Source: Torreya grandis (lineage: Eukaryota; Streptophyta; Pinopsida; Cupressales; Taxaceae). From it: a stretch of 64,000 nt of DNA. Shown piece by piece: positions 1 through 13,400 of the stretch. Under the pieces are notes generated by a model. It saw only the letters and a program-made list of their open reading frames with translations, did not search any database and had not been told where the DNA came from. Both the position numbers and the translations under genes were made by a program. The stretch is taken from the NCBI GenBank assembly GCA_037957365.1, contig JARHVA010004231.1, forward strand, positions 1 to 64,000. Direction: 5' to 3'. Each line of letters begins with the position of its first letter. The stretch's first letter is position 1.

Positions 1-43
1 AAGATGCTCAACATAAAGTAATCATTCAAACCAAAAAAGTCTA

Positions 44-248
<205 letters not shown>

Positions 249-1218
249 GTGATGTTCTAGCTTCTTATTCTCTTTGCTCATATATGCCTCCATCTACCAC
301 CTCCTACCATATAATGCTCTCCCCATGTGATATATGGTAAGGGTAAGAAATTCCATGCATCAAACTCAAGCAGATAAAATTGTATTCAGTCCATTACTTC
401 ATTTAAAACATAAATAAATAATATACAACATATAAAAGTAAAGACAAATATTATAACTCTTTTCTACCCAAAAAACATATATACACTAAAATCAATGACA
501 TAGAATATAAAAATAAAATAACATATGAAATCAATTGGATGAATATGTCGATCTATCCACATGATTCATAAATATAACTAATTATTAGTTAACTATTTAT
601 TAACAAAATCAATGTTGTTTACTAAGGGTTAGGTGGGATATAACATTTTTTTGACATAAAATTGAATAATAATGACTCAATGACATGTAGGGATTAACTA
701 TGAAGGTAAAAAGACTAAAATATAGATGGATTAGAAAGATATATTATATAAAATAAAAAGGGATAATATATTTGGAAAAACAAAGCCAAGAAAGGGAAGT
801 AGTGATAACACAAATGTTCAAAACTTTAGAGGATTCAACCATTTGTATTGATAGATGTGATTTTGGAGTGAAATGCTTAAGTATAAGAATTGATAATTTG
901 AAATCATAAGAAATAGAGGTATTGGAAACAAAAAATGGAACTAATGGAAACAATATTGATCTGCATGCAATAGGGGATAAACACTATAATGAAGTAGACC
1001 ATTATGGAATGTAAGGTCAACAAAGTACATAAATAGGGGAATCATTCACACACTAATGGGGGATATTCATATATATTAATGTTAACTTGATTGTAATGCT
1101 TTGTAAAGGACATAATCCTATTACTACTATGATTCATTTTGAGACCGAGTCAGTTCTATTAAATCATAAATGACAAACAATTGGTATTTTAAATATTATA
1201 TTTTTTGGAAATATGTAT

Positions 1219-1264
<46 letters not shown>

Positions 1265-1739
1265 TCTATAGTTGTTGGTCATGATCATTATCACAATTTT
1301 GATTTAGGGTTACTTAATTTAAGTATTGAGTAATGAGATGATGTACTCCAATATTTGAAAGGATAAAAAATACTATATTTTTGATCTACATAGAGTTGAG
1401 TTGTTTTAATTATAATAAGATTCTGTTTGAAAGCAATTGTCTCTTTTGCAATGTTAACAAAACATACTTCCAAAATTGATATCAATAAAATTATTTTTAC
1501 AATCAATAATAAATAAAATTTAAAACATACTTAGACATAATTGGAAGTCAAAAAATATACTTTATAGAAAATGTTGTAATGAATGAAGACAAAGCATTAT
1601 ATTTCATAAAAAGGAGATTTCAAGATTACTTTATAGAAAATGTTGTACTGAATGAAATACCTTAACAAGGTAATATGATAAATTATGAGCTACATTTATT
1701 GTAAAAAATATTCCATAAAAAAAATTATGTGTGTTCCTT
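249..1739. other. AT-rich spacer, no gene seen
   Basis: Roughly 1.5 kb of AT-rich sequence without a coding pattern on either strand. The only structure noted is the ACAT/AT microsatellite near 1.2 kb. Short open frames here have no domain signature and are treated as chance. Confidence 0.6.
1221..1265. repeat. Microsatellite (ACAT)n(AT)n
   Basis: Six or so ACAT units run into a pure AT tract. A simple repeat in AT-rich spacer. Confidence 0.95.
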
Positions 1740-2335
1740 GTTAAAGGGTCAATGGTAGATTCGGTTGATAAATTAATTAAGATTTGGTTGTTTGGAGGTC
1801 CATGTGCCTAGGTTAGTATAGATTCAACTTCGATGGAACTTGTTGAGGTAATCTAGGAGCTTTTAGAGCAAGATGTGTGATAAAATACTATAGTGGGTTT
1901 ATAATTTGAGTGGAATATAATAATTTTATGGATGAGACCAATAATTAAGATGAAGCATAGGCAATAGTCACTGGTATATCCTTGGATCTCTCATGTGGGG
2001 TGGAATTTTTGGAAATTGAGGGAGATTTTCAAGTTGTTATCTAGGCTTTTTCAAAGAAAAATGCTAAATCCTAGAATCTAGAGAATATCTTGATTCATGA
2101 TTGGTCATTATTGGGTTAGTTTAGAGGTTGGTCTAGTTCCCATTACTTTATGGAAAGTGATAGAGTGGCTGATTTTTTTGGCTAATGTAAGCATAGACCA
2201 AATGGAGGAATCATGGGTTGAAAATTGTAAAGAACATTGGCATGATTATATAAGGATTGAAATGGTGGATTTTCATAATTTTTCCTTTCATGGAGCATGG
2301 GAGGGGGAGGCAAGCTAAATGATGAAAGCATTAAT
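1740..2335 (+). pseudogene. LINE (L1-type) C-terminal RNase H fragment
   Basis: Translation around 1,825-2,060 gives a decayed RNase H fold of the sort found at the end of plant L1 LINE ORF2. One sees FNFDGTC, then GAFRARCVI, ETNN with a nearby DEA, and LEIEGDFQVVI; farther on ESDRVADFF matches the terminal helix. These fit the family pattern FDGAxKGNPG, TNNxAEA, IEGDS and NxxADxLA. Several in-frame stops are present. Reverse transcriptase and endonuclease are absent, as in a 5'-truncated LINE. The first catalytic Asp is kept in FDG. A plant cellular RNase H-like gene is less likely given the surroundings and decay. Confidence 0.7.
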
Positions 2336-2513
2336 GATAATGTGTGGCAAAATCTTTTCTAATTTTTCTCAAATGTGTAGTGCCTTGGGATGGTGGATTT
2401 AATGGGAATCCACCCTATTTCCTTTTTTAGAAGTAGGATTAGTGGAGTTTGGTTTTGGTTTATCTGGTGATGGATTTTGAACTAGTTGAAACATTAGTGT
2501 GAGATGGAGACTT

Positions 2514-4400
2514 TGAGAAATAGATTATAGACATGATGTAATTAACAAAAATATACTGAAAACATCAATCCATTACGAAAATTTAGAGCCAAAAAGGATC
2601 ATAGTGCATAAAAAATGAAACATTCATACTTGCATCACAATAATTTAGCCAAATTCTCCAAATCAAGATCCAATAGTATAAGGTTTCAATGCTTAATTGA
2701 TTGCTTGATTGTAGACTTAGATTTTCTTAGACAACATGTGATTAGCTTGACAATAGACTAAGTTGATAGTTTGATAGAATTACTTGATGGAAGATTTTAG
2801 CATGAAGGTTCATGGATTTTATAATTAGTCTAGCCAAGAGCTTTACATGGATATTTATAATTATAGTGGAATAAATGAAAAGGAATTTAAAATTCTTAAG
2901 AATCCTCTATATTTGATGGTTATAGAGGAGTGGACAAGTTGGAGGATGTTTCTAGAGTCAGAAAACTCTAGACTTCATTATGAGTTAATGAGCATTAGAT
3001 AGGGGTTTAGATTAGATATTAGTAAAGTGTTAGGTGATTAGGGAGTAGGATTGTAGGAAAGGCTACTCCTAGGCTAGGGTAGGTGGAAGGGAATTTAAAA
3101 TTCCCAAATATTAGATAAGAGAAGATTTATTAATGGATAATGGGGATTTAGGTAAATTAATTAGGGATGGGATGTTATAAAGTTAGTATAGGATGGGGGA
3201 TATATTAAAAATATTAGACTAAGACTAGGATATTATGATAAACTATATGGAAATAGACAAAATTAATGATGTTAGGTAGACAAAGGGATGTGATGATAGA
3301 TGTGAGATTGATGATGAAGAAAATGAACTTGACATGAATAATGAGCTACATATGCATAGGGAGTGGACATGACTATGTCATAGTTATTCATACATCCTAA
3401 GGGGTAATCAACCATAACATGATGATGATAAGATAAAAGGATTCAAGATTTCAATGTCTCCCATGTAAGAACACATATTAGGGAGAGCTGCAAACCAAGA
3501 TGATAAAGGCCATGAGATTTCAACATATCAAAAGTAAGGACACATGCAAGGGAGAGATATAGGCTAGTATAAGATAATGATTTTATAATATTAATGAGAA
3601 GTATATCTCAAAGCTAAAGTTGAGTGATATGATGAAGGGGATGAGAGAGAATAAAAAATTTGATCAAGTGACCAAAGGACAAAGCATAAGAGTTAGACTA
3701 CAATGCATCAAACTAATGAGCCATAATGTGATTAATACCAATGATACCCCTAAAAAGGATGCATGTAAGGGAGGAAGATATCATAATAAATTTATGGTCC
3801 TGGTCATGTCCCAATTAGAAGAGGAAACCATAAAATTCAAATGATGAATTGACTAATCATTGATAATGGATAATTGACAAAATAAAAGGTGGATGTTGTG
3901 ACTTATCCATCCTAATTGATAGGTGAAAATGATTGAACGGGAAGATTGGGTAGATTATTGTGTGGATGGTGATTAATTAGTAGACTAATTGATTAATGAT
4001 TGATATTATAGCTCAAGTATTTGAGTGATTTAAGACTTGAGGATGATGAGGGACAAATGAGATGTGATGATGAATGATGGGGAAAGAGGAGAGAGTGGTT
4101 AAGCTGACCTTAGACACATTATATGAATAAGAAATTCCTACATAGTTTGAAAATACCTTAGTCCAATGTATTTTAGACTAGATGGTAGATGACAAGATAA
4201 CATAGAGAAGGAGGATGAAAATGACTATTAGACATGTTAGTTTTTAGATAGATGTGAGGTGTGATGATGATTGGATTGAGGATATAGACATGATGATAAA
4301 AGGACTTGGAGTAATGATTTGATATTAGATGAGTGAAATTGGATGATTGACTTGATGATGGGATGAAGCTAATGAGATGATTAGGTAGGTGATAAAGGAT
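2514..4400 (-). repeat. R1 repeat, copy 1 (LTR-like)
   Basis: This segment matches the inverted, interrupted segment 16,088-16,927 plus 38,957-40,350, and its first 750 bases also match 15,285-16,047 directly. Shared blocks include the stretch around 3,450-3,560 (found again at 38,960-39,000) and around 4,060-4,120 (found again at 16,345-16,420). Read on the minus strand it looks like an LTR of about 1.9 kb, with its inner end near 2,514, where a one-base gap and a weak tRNA-iMet-like PBS could follow a TTACA terminus. The LTR reading is inference; the repeat relationship is seen directly. Confidence 0.75.
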
Positions 4401-4719
4401 AGGAGAAATGGTGAGTGCAATCCATTATCAAGCTATAATTACTGTAATAAGTCTCATCATAGTCTAAGCAGTCCTATGTTAAATGTACCACTCGGTAGTA
4501 TGCCCCATGTTATACATATGACCAAGAGGTCATTGTTCCAAAGTGCATGATTGTAAAAGGGGCAATTTATGAATTATGCATAGGGCACCTAAAAACATTA
4601 TTATAGATTTTGTGGGCTTCATCATAACATCCTTATTCATTTCACCCTTGATGAAAAAGACATGATGCAAGACTAATTAAATGACTAATAAACATAGACA
4701 AGAAAACAAATGTATGTGT

Positions 4720-4724
4720 GTGTA

Positions 4725-4793
<69 letters not shown>
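4720..4793. repeat. Compound microsatellite (TG)n(TA)n
   Basis: About 24 bases of TG are followed by about 48 bases of TA. Open frames crossing it on both strands are repeat translations, not genes. Confidence 0.97.
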
Positions 4794-4796
<3 letters not shown>

Positions 4797-5685
4797 AAAA
4801 GACATGCAAATAAATCAAACAACAAAGAGCATATAGGTAACACACGAGTATCTACATGTAATGCCATTGTGTATTATCTAATTATCCTAATGAGAGTCAA
4901 AGGGATGATTGATTAGGTGATGAATTAGACTAATATGGTCATGATTATGTCAATTTGGATTAAGGCTATAGACTTGGACAAGGGTATGGAGTTGGAGTAG
5001 ACTAGTGACGTAGATTAGGATAAGGTTATGAATAAGGACTTGGTTGAAAAGATTAGGACATATCACAAGACAAAATGGTGAGACCATTAGGATATAAGAA
5101 AATTAAAGGTGATAAAGATGATATGTATGACTTAAGACATAGGATAAGATGATCGGATACATAAGACATATGATAAGATAACATAATACAAGGAAACTTA
5201 TATTTTTTTGGATTTTTGTGAATTTTATATTTTTTAGGTTTTTTTGGAATATGTATGCACACTATATAAATGGGGTTACTAGAAAAGGGAATAAATATTA
5301 TAGAAAATAGGATAAGGACAAATTGAATGATTGATGAGATGATAAAAGTATGAGGGTGAGACTGAAAAGGGGATGAGGAACAAAGAAGAATGGACTAGGG
5401 ATCACCAATGACCACATCATGATGGAACCATATATTTAGTTTCCTAAGTGTCCATTAGAAGATATGCCAGGATGATTCTAAAATAATTCTCAAGACATCT
5501 TCCATGTCCTTACAAAGGTCAAGATAAGAAGGAAGGATGGACATAATAAGATGTAATATATGTGGTAGATGATGGGTAGAATCAATAGACAGAGGGATAA
5601 GATAGATAAGGATGATATGGATGAGATTAACAAGGGATGGTTTTTACCCCAAGTGCTGAGGTACCATGTGGATAATGAAATATTT

Positions 5686-5720
5686 TACCATGATGCTGAA
5701 AACTAGTTTTCATCATGGTA
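5686..5720. repeat. Fold-back with 16-bp perfect palindrome
   Basis: TGAAAACTAGTTTTCA at 5,697-5,712 is a perfect palindrome. It is flanked by TACCATGA on the left and its exact complement TCATGGTA on the right, with a 3-base bulge (TGC) on the left arm. The whole could extrude as a near-perfect hairpin. Function unknown. Confidence 0.85.
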
Positions 5721-6539
5721 CTTGCCCAAGGTGCCAAAAGACTGGTTTTCACCATTGGATGAATGATTTTTTATTTTTTTAATTTTTGACTCTTTTAATG
5801 GCATCTTGATTTATTATATATGGGTGTAATATGAATGATGTAGACATTTTTTGTGATTTATATGACACCTATTCTATAGATATGTGATACTAGGACCATT
5901 TTATCGATTTTGGACTCACTAATGTTCTTGTGAGCTTTATTGATTCTTGATTTAGCATCCTTTAGATGTCTTAACGAGGTGTCTTTGTAACCCTTATGAG
6001 AGATGATGCTTCTTGGGAAAGTGATGTGTGTTAGGGATGGAATTAAATGGTTTTAATAGTGAGGTAAGGGATGTGGATGAATGATATGATGATGAATAGT
6101 GTGAATGGGAAGAGATCATAAATGGAGTTCAACATTTGCACACACCATTGGATATAGTGAAAGGGATATTTTTTATTGGTGCCATATTCTAAGTGAGGTT
6201 AAAGGATCCAAGACCTTATGAATTATTTTTTATTTAATCCAATTATTAAGAGGATTATCAGACATATTTCTATTAATTTTTAAATTTTTTTGAATTTTTG
6301 ATATTTGACTTGGACTTTGATTACCCCTCGATGCTTGAATTCAGGTTTCACTAGATGAATGTGATCTTTGACTTGCTAGATGATGATCATTTTGAATTTA
6401 ATGGTCCCCTAACATCTAAAGGATATTTTTACTAGGGGATGATTTTTTTTGACTTGGAAAATTAAAAAACTCTTCTTGACTCTAATTTATTACTTTTAGA
6501 TCACAATTGACTTGATTATTTAGCTTGATTAATTGATTA

Positions 6540-8490
6540 TTGGCTTAGATCCTTGTAGATTTGGCATATGAGACTACATGTTGAGGGGAATCTAATGATG
6601 TGTGTCCATGTTTATCCTATTTGGGGTGTGGGATGGAGGGATTGTTAACATGAGGTGGATGATTAGGAATGTGTGGTCAAAGGGGTGGATTAAGTAGATG
6701 ATGGGAAACATGGTCCTCATAAAAGCTACTAGGAGGCTCAACCTTAATTTTGGAGAAAGTGTCTTCAAGAATATCAATAGGATCACTAAGACTCTTTTTA
6801 GAATTATCATCTAAATTTAATTCATATCTATCTTGATGATCTTTGACTGATAAAACATCCAAGAGTTGTGTTATGATTTCATCATCTTGAGACAAATTAA
6901 GAGTCATGCCATTTGAATGGTCAACATTTAAATTATAGACATCCTCAAAGAAATATGTGTCAGCATAAATTTCATTTTATATAAGGAATGATGATTCTAA
7001 CATGGATTGAAATTCATATGCTAGTGTCAAACATGATATCAATGTAGATGACCATTCATATGTTGAATCTAAAAATATTGTTGATGTAGTAATGCCACTG
7101 ATAGATGATTTTTTAATAATAGCACATTAGATAACATCATTGCCCACAAATACCTTTTGCACTTTGAGTTTGTGAATGGATTCTTTAGGATTAATGGATT
7201 TGTGAAAATGGGGGATTTGGTGTGAATACAATATAGGTATGGTTTGAGCTAGGATGGTTGTGGTATGGCAAGGATTGGAGTCATGACCTTGGTTGAGTAG
7301 GGAAGAGGGTTGATCATATTTAGGAAGCAATTCTTGGCATACCCTTTTTTACACACTCCTAGGTGTAGATGAATTGGATTTAACCTCAATTTTAATGTCA
7401 CCACTATCAAATAAGTTTTGGACATAATCTATAAAATTGAAACATATATTAATAGAATTCCCAAGGATTTTATGGTATAAATAAAATTATTCTGCTCGAT
7501 ACCATTAGGGTGTATGTTTAAATAAATCCATAGGTTTTTTTTTTGGGTAGACAATCATGCATATGGCCTCTAGTTTCCAAAATAGGACTTCTAAAACTAT
7601 TGGGAGAGGGGTATATTGCTTGTCTCTAGTGTTGGATTTGGAAGTGATGGATTTAGGATTGGAAGAACATGATGGTGATGTTGTGATATTGGGAGATGGT
7701 GGTGTGTGATATTGTTTAGGTTATGAATGGAAATTAGATGAGGTTGAAAAGTTATGCTTCCCTTTGCTAGTAGGATAGGGGGTTTGTGATGGAATATGAT
7801 TGGTAAATGGAGGATTCAACTATGGATGGGTGTGAAATGTAGGTAAGATTAATTAAAGGGGTTAAAGCTTATGAGAAGTTGGGCACCCATATATAAGAGA
7901 TACAAGAGGACTACATCCTTTTTAGCAATAATTTATTTATTAAATAAGGTAATATCTTTATTAATATACTAACTAGGAAGGTCATGACCAGGATTAGGAC
8001 TAGTGGATGGGGGATCAGAATGGGATTGGTTGTCACAAGAATTAGATGTAGATAAAGGTTGATGAGGCACTTATTTTTTAGGTGACCGTAGGTATAGGGG
8101 TTTAAAATCATTAGTAAGGTAGGAACCCATATCTAATAGTCATAAAAGGCATTCATCCTTATTATCAAAGATATACTTATGAAATAGGGTGACCTCATCA
8201 CTTGTATATCAGGGGATGTTATGATTATGGTTATGATGAATGGATAATGGGGCTGACCATAGTGGGATAGCATGTGGGATAGGTTTATATGGGTATTTAG
8301 ATAGGACAAGGGATGCTAATTTAGGCTTAATGGGATTAAGGATTGAAGGTAGGTAGGCACCCATTTTTAGGGCCCATAAAATGATCTCATCCTTGTTGAT
8401 AAATAGGTATTTTTTTACAAGAATTGGGTCCAAATCAATGTGGGTAGATGATAAATGGGTGATGGATGAAAGGTATTCAAATGACAAAAG
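6540..8490 (-). pseudogene. Gag-like fossil of a non-autonomous retroelement
   Basis: The minus strand carries readable but frameshifted coding sequence over about 1.95 kb. From its N-terminus: three related repeats (separate entry), a Pro/His/Ser-rich linker near 8,000-7,700, a segment near 7,440-7,380 reading FIDYVQNLFDSGDIKIEV, then KVQKVFVGNDVI (7,127-7,165), and an acidic stretch with LSQDDEIITQLLDVL (6,850-6,900). The DYVQNLFDSG block resembles the spacer near the zinc knuckle in Gag of Tat-type Ty3 elements, where an IQDLIDxG motif occurs. No RT or integrase follows, so the host element looks non-autonomous. Function is inference; clear selection-like amino-acid composition is what I see. 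A captured host gene fragment is the alternative. Confidence 0.45.
7840..8480 (-). repeat. Three degenerate ~235-bp tandem repeats, coding
   Basis: Three copies, centred near 7,900, 8,135 and 8,370, each contain on the plus strand a GGCACCCAT/GGAACCCAT block, then CATAAAA or similar, a CATCCTT block and an AAATAGG/AAATAAGG block. On the minus strand they encode variants of a DEIILWALKMGAYLPSILNP-type unit (MGAYLPS, MGSYLTN, MGAQLLIS). Spacing near 235 bp is constant enough to indicate tandem duplication within the gag-like fossil. Confidence 0.7.
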
Positions 8491-9819
8491 GGGGATGATG
8501 TGAATTTATATTAGGGATTGGGTAAAAATATGATCCTTGGATAAATTAAGTCTAATTGATTAAGCTCATATGATAGGTGATGTTGAGGATGAGATAAACT
8601 AAATGGATTATGATATCAGACTAGGTTCATATATTAAATTGATAGTATGATAAGTGTTAATGATCTATCGATAATGCCTAATTTTCAAGATATAAAAAGG
8701 ATAGGGATTAAACTAATGCCTAGACTAAAATTAACAAGATGATTAAATGGGTGTTAGTCATAAATAGGCAAGACAACAAGATTAGAGATGAGTGGATTAA
8801 GGATGATTGGATGCTAGATTGAAACTGACAAAGTGACAAGTTTTTAATAAGGTATTGACTAAGTACAAAATATGGCAAAGTGATAGGTGATAGACTAAAT
8901 TACTAATAGAGTGATAAGACAAAAGGACTAACTCAAGACTTATGGGATGGATATAATGGGATTAAATAGAGGTATCAATGATGATGGTATTGAGATGATA
9001 ACAAGTAAATAAGGGTGGTGATGTAATGATGATTTCAGATCAAGACAAGTCTATGGTGATGAACTAATGATTAGGGGCATGATGAGTATGGTTTTGAAAA
9101 GTGTGTGACTTAAAAAGGAAACTAGATGTGTTTTAAGATAAAAACTCAAGACAAAGTAAGATGGGATCTATTTAGATGAGGTAATACTAGATTGAGATAT
9201 GAAAAATGAGATGAAGGTTAATAATAAGATAAGGATGTACTAGATAAAGATATATAAAATGATTAAGAATTTAATATGAGATGATGATGAAAGAGACTAA
9301 GGGGAACTTCCCTAAAATGATTCTTAGTAAATGAGGCACTACCCCTTAACCCTATAAGGGGTGCTACCCTAAAATGGTTCTTAGTAAATGAGGAATTTTT
9401 TGTGACTTTTTGGAATGTTTATGAATTATTATGCCTCATAAGAATCCTTTTTGTTTCTTTATAATCTCATGAATTCTTCATTAGGATCTTTTGCTTTGTT
9501 CATGATCTTAAAATGACACAATTAGACCTTTGATAACGTATTGCATTATCCTTAAGTAGAATCCTTCTAGGCATGGAATGAGGCCTAATAAGATTACTCA
9601 AGACCTAAAAAAGACCTTAAGACATATTTTTAATTGATAATAAAATAAATAAACTCTCAAAGAGGCTTAACATAAACCATGACACCAACATTTATTTCAA
9701 GACTCATTTAATTAAATAAAAGTATAAAGAACCTTGATGATTCATGTGGACATGATCTTGAACTAACCTACTCATCATGAGATGTTTTCAAGGAGAAGTA
9801 CTGAATTGATCTCTACCAA
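8491..9819. other. GAT-rich spacer up to LINE insertion
   Basis: No coding pattern found. Composition matches 4.4-6.5 kb. It contains the duplicated G/C-run module at 9.3 kb and ends where LINE endonuclease similarity begins. Confidence 0.4.
9305..9396. repeat. Direct repeat enclosing G/C-run hairpin
   Basis: CTAAAATG-A/G-TTCTTAGTAAATGAG occurs twice, near 9,313 and 9,370. Between the copies lies an inverted repeat, ACCCCTTA pairing with TAAGGGGT, inside a GCACTACCCC...GGGGTGCTAC context. Runs of this kind recur in plant LTR elements; a second instance is at 61.8 kb. Confidence 0.8.
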
Positions 9820-10549
9820 AACTACCCCCTTCCAAGTGTGCAAGTGTTCTAGAGACCAAGGGTGGTTGTAGTAAACAACACTTCCCTCCCCATAATCAGA
9901 TTATATCATAATCCTATTATATTTTTTGGGGAATTAATTTCCAAACCAAATAATCTCCCCTTTAGATTTTAGAAAATGTGGACCATTCATCTTGATCTTT
10001 AATAATCCCTCAAGGATTGGTGGAGGGAACCTTTTTCTAGATCTAATATGTTCATCTTAGCTAATAAACTTAACCACATCAAACAAATATTTAAAGTATG
10101 GAAAAAACAAGTCTTTGGGAATATTTTTCCCAAAAGAAATATTTAGAGGAGGATCTATAGAATCTAGAAAACCTTTCTTTTACCAATGGTGTAAATGAGG
10201 ATATGCCCAATAAGGAAACAAAACTAATTTGTAAGTACCACAACCTTGAAGCAACAGAAGAGTCATTATAGAAACAAAATTCTAGATGTATGTGGTTAAA
10301 ATAAGGTGATAAAAACATGAAATTATTCCACCAAGAAACTTACAAACATAGAAACACTAATTTTTTTAATTGATCTAATAATATGAAATAAAGTAAACAA
10401 AAGATGATAAAATTGATGAAAAAATAATTCTCTACTATAAGGATATGTTGTTTAGAAGTACTGTTTAGATTTGGACACAATTTATAAAATGTTATGACAC
10501 CTACCCAAGGTCATAGGTTAGACTAATAACTCTAATTTACTCAAACCTC

Positions 10550-11720
10550 CATCCTTGGAAGAGGTTAAATGAATAGTTTTCTCAATGGAAGGAGATAAAG
10601 CCCTTAGGCCAAATGGATTTCCTTTTCTATTTTTACAACAATTTTGGGAAATCATTCATAATGAAGTGTAGGTAGATGTGAGTGAATTATTCAAATTAAG
10701 AAATATTATTATAGATATGCATAACACATTCCTTATCCTAATCCCTAAGAATCATAGAGAAAATCAACTAAATTTTTTTAGAACTATCTGTTTCTGTACC
10801 AGTATTTACAAAATCTATACTAAAACCCTAGTATTAAGGATCCAACCTCTCCTAAAAAAGATCATAGCTAAGAAATAATGTGCTTTCCTTTCTAGGATAC
10901 AAATCATGGACATGAGAATAATTGTACATGAATCTATCCATTATGTTTTGAATTCCTCCAAATAGGGTATGTTCTTGGAACTAGATAAGAATAAAGCCTA
11001 TGATAGGGTGTCATGGAGATTCATATACAAGGTGTTAGAAATATTTGGATTTTATAATGATTTCAGAGGAATCATCCATAATTGTATCCTTATCTTATGT
11101 TTTTTTATCTTAGTAAATGGAGTCCTAAAATGGTTATTCTTAGTAGGTAGAGGATTAATACAAGGAGATTCCCTATCTCCTTATATTTTCATCATGTTGG
11201 CTGAAATTATTTGTGAAAGATTACAAGAAATTATATTGTAAGGATCCATCAAATAAACTAAATTTATCTTAGGAATTAACCCATCACTCATGAAAATTTC
11301 ATGGATGATACCTTATTTATGGGTGAAGCAATGGTTTTTTAATTAATATATCTCAAGGTTATCCTCTTGGATTACAAAATCTATCGGGTCAATGTATTAA
11401 CTATGGAAAAAGTTTAGTATTTTTATTGAACACCTTAGAAGGCTTGAAAAATAAGATTTTAGGGATTCTAGGTTGTCAAGTTAGTAATTTATCTTCTACA
11501 TACCTAAGTATGACCCTATTTATTGTAATAATGCATTTTACCTTATGTAATACTCTACTATATAAAATTAAAAATAATTTGTTAGGTTGGAAAGGTCACT
11601 TATATCCTAAGATGAGAAACTTTAACTGCTAAAAATATCAATTCAAAGCATTCTTGTGTTTTTCATGTCCTTGTTTTGAATCCATAGCAAGATTTATAAA
11701 AAAGTGGAACAAATTCACCA
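10550..11720 (+). pseudogene. LINE reverse transcriptase domain (decayed)
   Basis: Non-LTR reverse transcriptase, which in live elements copies LINE RNA at the nicked target. Visible in order: GDKALRPNGFPFLFLQQFW (10,592-10,650), HNTFLILIPKNHREN (10,720), a CTSIYKIYTKTL block (10,800), ELDKNKAYDRVSWRFI (10,975), and RGLIQGDSLSPYIFI (11,149). These match the plant L1 RT boxes PGPDGFP, IPK, LCNVIYKIxxK, D-KAYDRVxW and RGLRQGDPLSPYLF. The Asp of DKNKAYDRV is retained. The FADD-type catalytic box expected near 11,300 survives only as WMIPYLW-like sequence. Several stops interrupt it. Confidence 0.88.
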
Positions 11721-12489
11721 TAATTTTCTTTGGAGAGGCTCAAAAGATAGATATAAATTCCCCTTGGTTTCCTTATAAAAATCTTACCTTCCTAAGGTAA
11801 ATGAGGGCCTTGGTCTTAGGAATGCTGGGAGTATGGATCAATCCATCATTACCAAACAATGGTAGAAGGTAATTAGGGATGACATTCACTGGATGTGGAT
11901 AATTAAATATAAGTATCTACAAGGTGGACAAGATTATTATCTTCTATGTGAGGAAGGACCAAGCAATGGATCAACTTTATATAAATATATTTCATTTAGT
12001 AAGGACCTCTTGAGGAAAGGCAATAGATAGAATGCAGAAAATGAGTAAAAATTTGAGTTCTAGGACAACCATTAGATATTCAAGGACCCTATTGAATTAA
12101 AATCCCCTTAGTCTAACCTAAGTATGGTTTTTAAAAACCTCTACGGTACAAAGATCAAATATTACTAGTCTAATGTTGAATAAATCAATAAGTTATAAAT
12201 TATGCATTTAGAAATAGGCACGAAAATTTATTAGGAACTTTAGGCCTTAAAGTTGAAACTTCAATAAATACACATCTCCATATACCCCAAAAAAGACACC
12301 CTCTTTTGGATGGATAATGATAGTAAAGACTACTCTATTAAAATTGGTTGTATGGTTGACCTAAACTAGGAGTATGATTGGGATTAATGGAAATACTTAT
12401 GGATCAAACATATCACCCCCATGGTTAATTTTTTCTACTAGCTCATCACCTAGGATAAAATTATCACCATTGATAATCTGACCAAAAGA

Positions 12490-13400
12490 GGTTTGATAAT
12501 ACCTAATAAGTGTGTCTTGTGTAAATTTAGCGAGGAAATAGTCACCCACCTCCTTTTAGACTACACCTTTGTTTCCAAAATTTGGGGTTTTCTCCTTCAA
12601 AATTTCAATATAACTTGAGTCAAAATGGGCTCTATCATGGATCTTATTTTTAATGGAAACCACCTTGGAATCTTACCTCATTATCCTTCTTATGGTACCT
12701 ATCCCTCCCTCATTTTTTTTGGGAAATCTAAAAAGCTAAGAATGATTGCATTTTTGATAACAAATGGATTAGTCTTAAAAAATTATTTCCATAGGCTATG
12801 CATAGCCATTATAGAAAATTAGAAGGATTTCATTCCAAAAAAACATTTAACCTTATAAGACAAATATTTTATCTTCTTTGATTGGAACAGTAACTTCTTG
12901 GTTGAAAAATTATACCAAACAATAGATTGAAGCTAATTAAAATGATCCAAACCACAATTAAACTAGATGAAGTTGAATTTTCATGGGATACAAAAGGAAA
13001 AACTATAATGTTTAGAGGATAATGGGTTATTATATATCAATTATGTCATCATAACTACTTATGCAGTGCTAATAGGATCCCAAACCAACCATTTGGTTGA
13101 GGCCAAAGCATCTCTCTAGGGCATTCAATTGGTGGTGCATCTAAAAATAAAAATATAGTTATTGAAAGGGAATCCTTAAATATCTTGAATGCCCTCTCAA
13201 TAAAAGTGAAACAATCTTGTCCCATTAAGTAAGAGATAAAATATGAAAAATGATTAGTAAAGCAATGTAAGGATGTCACTATTGATCATATTTGTAGGGA
13301 GGGTAACAAGGTGGTTGATGGGTTTTAAAATATCGATGTCATTAATCAAGGATATGTAATTTATCAAGGATATGATGGTTTGCCTTCTTAAATAGTTAAT
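12490..13400 (+). pseudogene. LINE zf-RVT and RNase H tail (decayed)
   Basis: CVLCKFSEEIVTHLLLDY, from about 12,511, fits the zinc-binding module of plant LINEs and reverse-transcriptase-like proteins (C-x2-C...H-x4-C, last Cys replaced by Asp). It is followed by FVSKIWGFLL. RNase H similarity starts near 12,960 (IKLDEVEFSWD) and continues with SQTNHLVEAKASL (13,079), matching TNNxAEAxAL, and ends with NKVVDGF.NIDV (13,307), matching the NxxADxLA helix. Frameshifts and stops are common. Same LINE type as the fragment at 1.7-2.3 kb. Confidence 0.8.

Larger units (their letters stand above)
4401..6539. other. GAT-rich internal region, no intact gene
   Basis: Purine-rich plus-strand sequence dominated by GATGA, GATTAG and AAGACATAG-like words. 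It holds a TG/TA microsatellite and a short fold-back. No domain was recognised. It lies inside the putative decayed element bounded by R1 copies 1 and 3 and is probably its degenerate interior. Confidence 0.45.

Noticed and set aside
4642..4916. Open frames through the TG/TA microsatellite
   Set aside because: Translations of a simple repeat.
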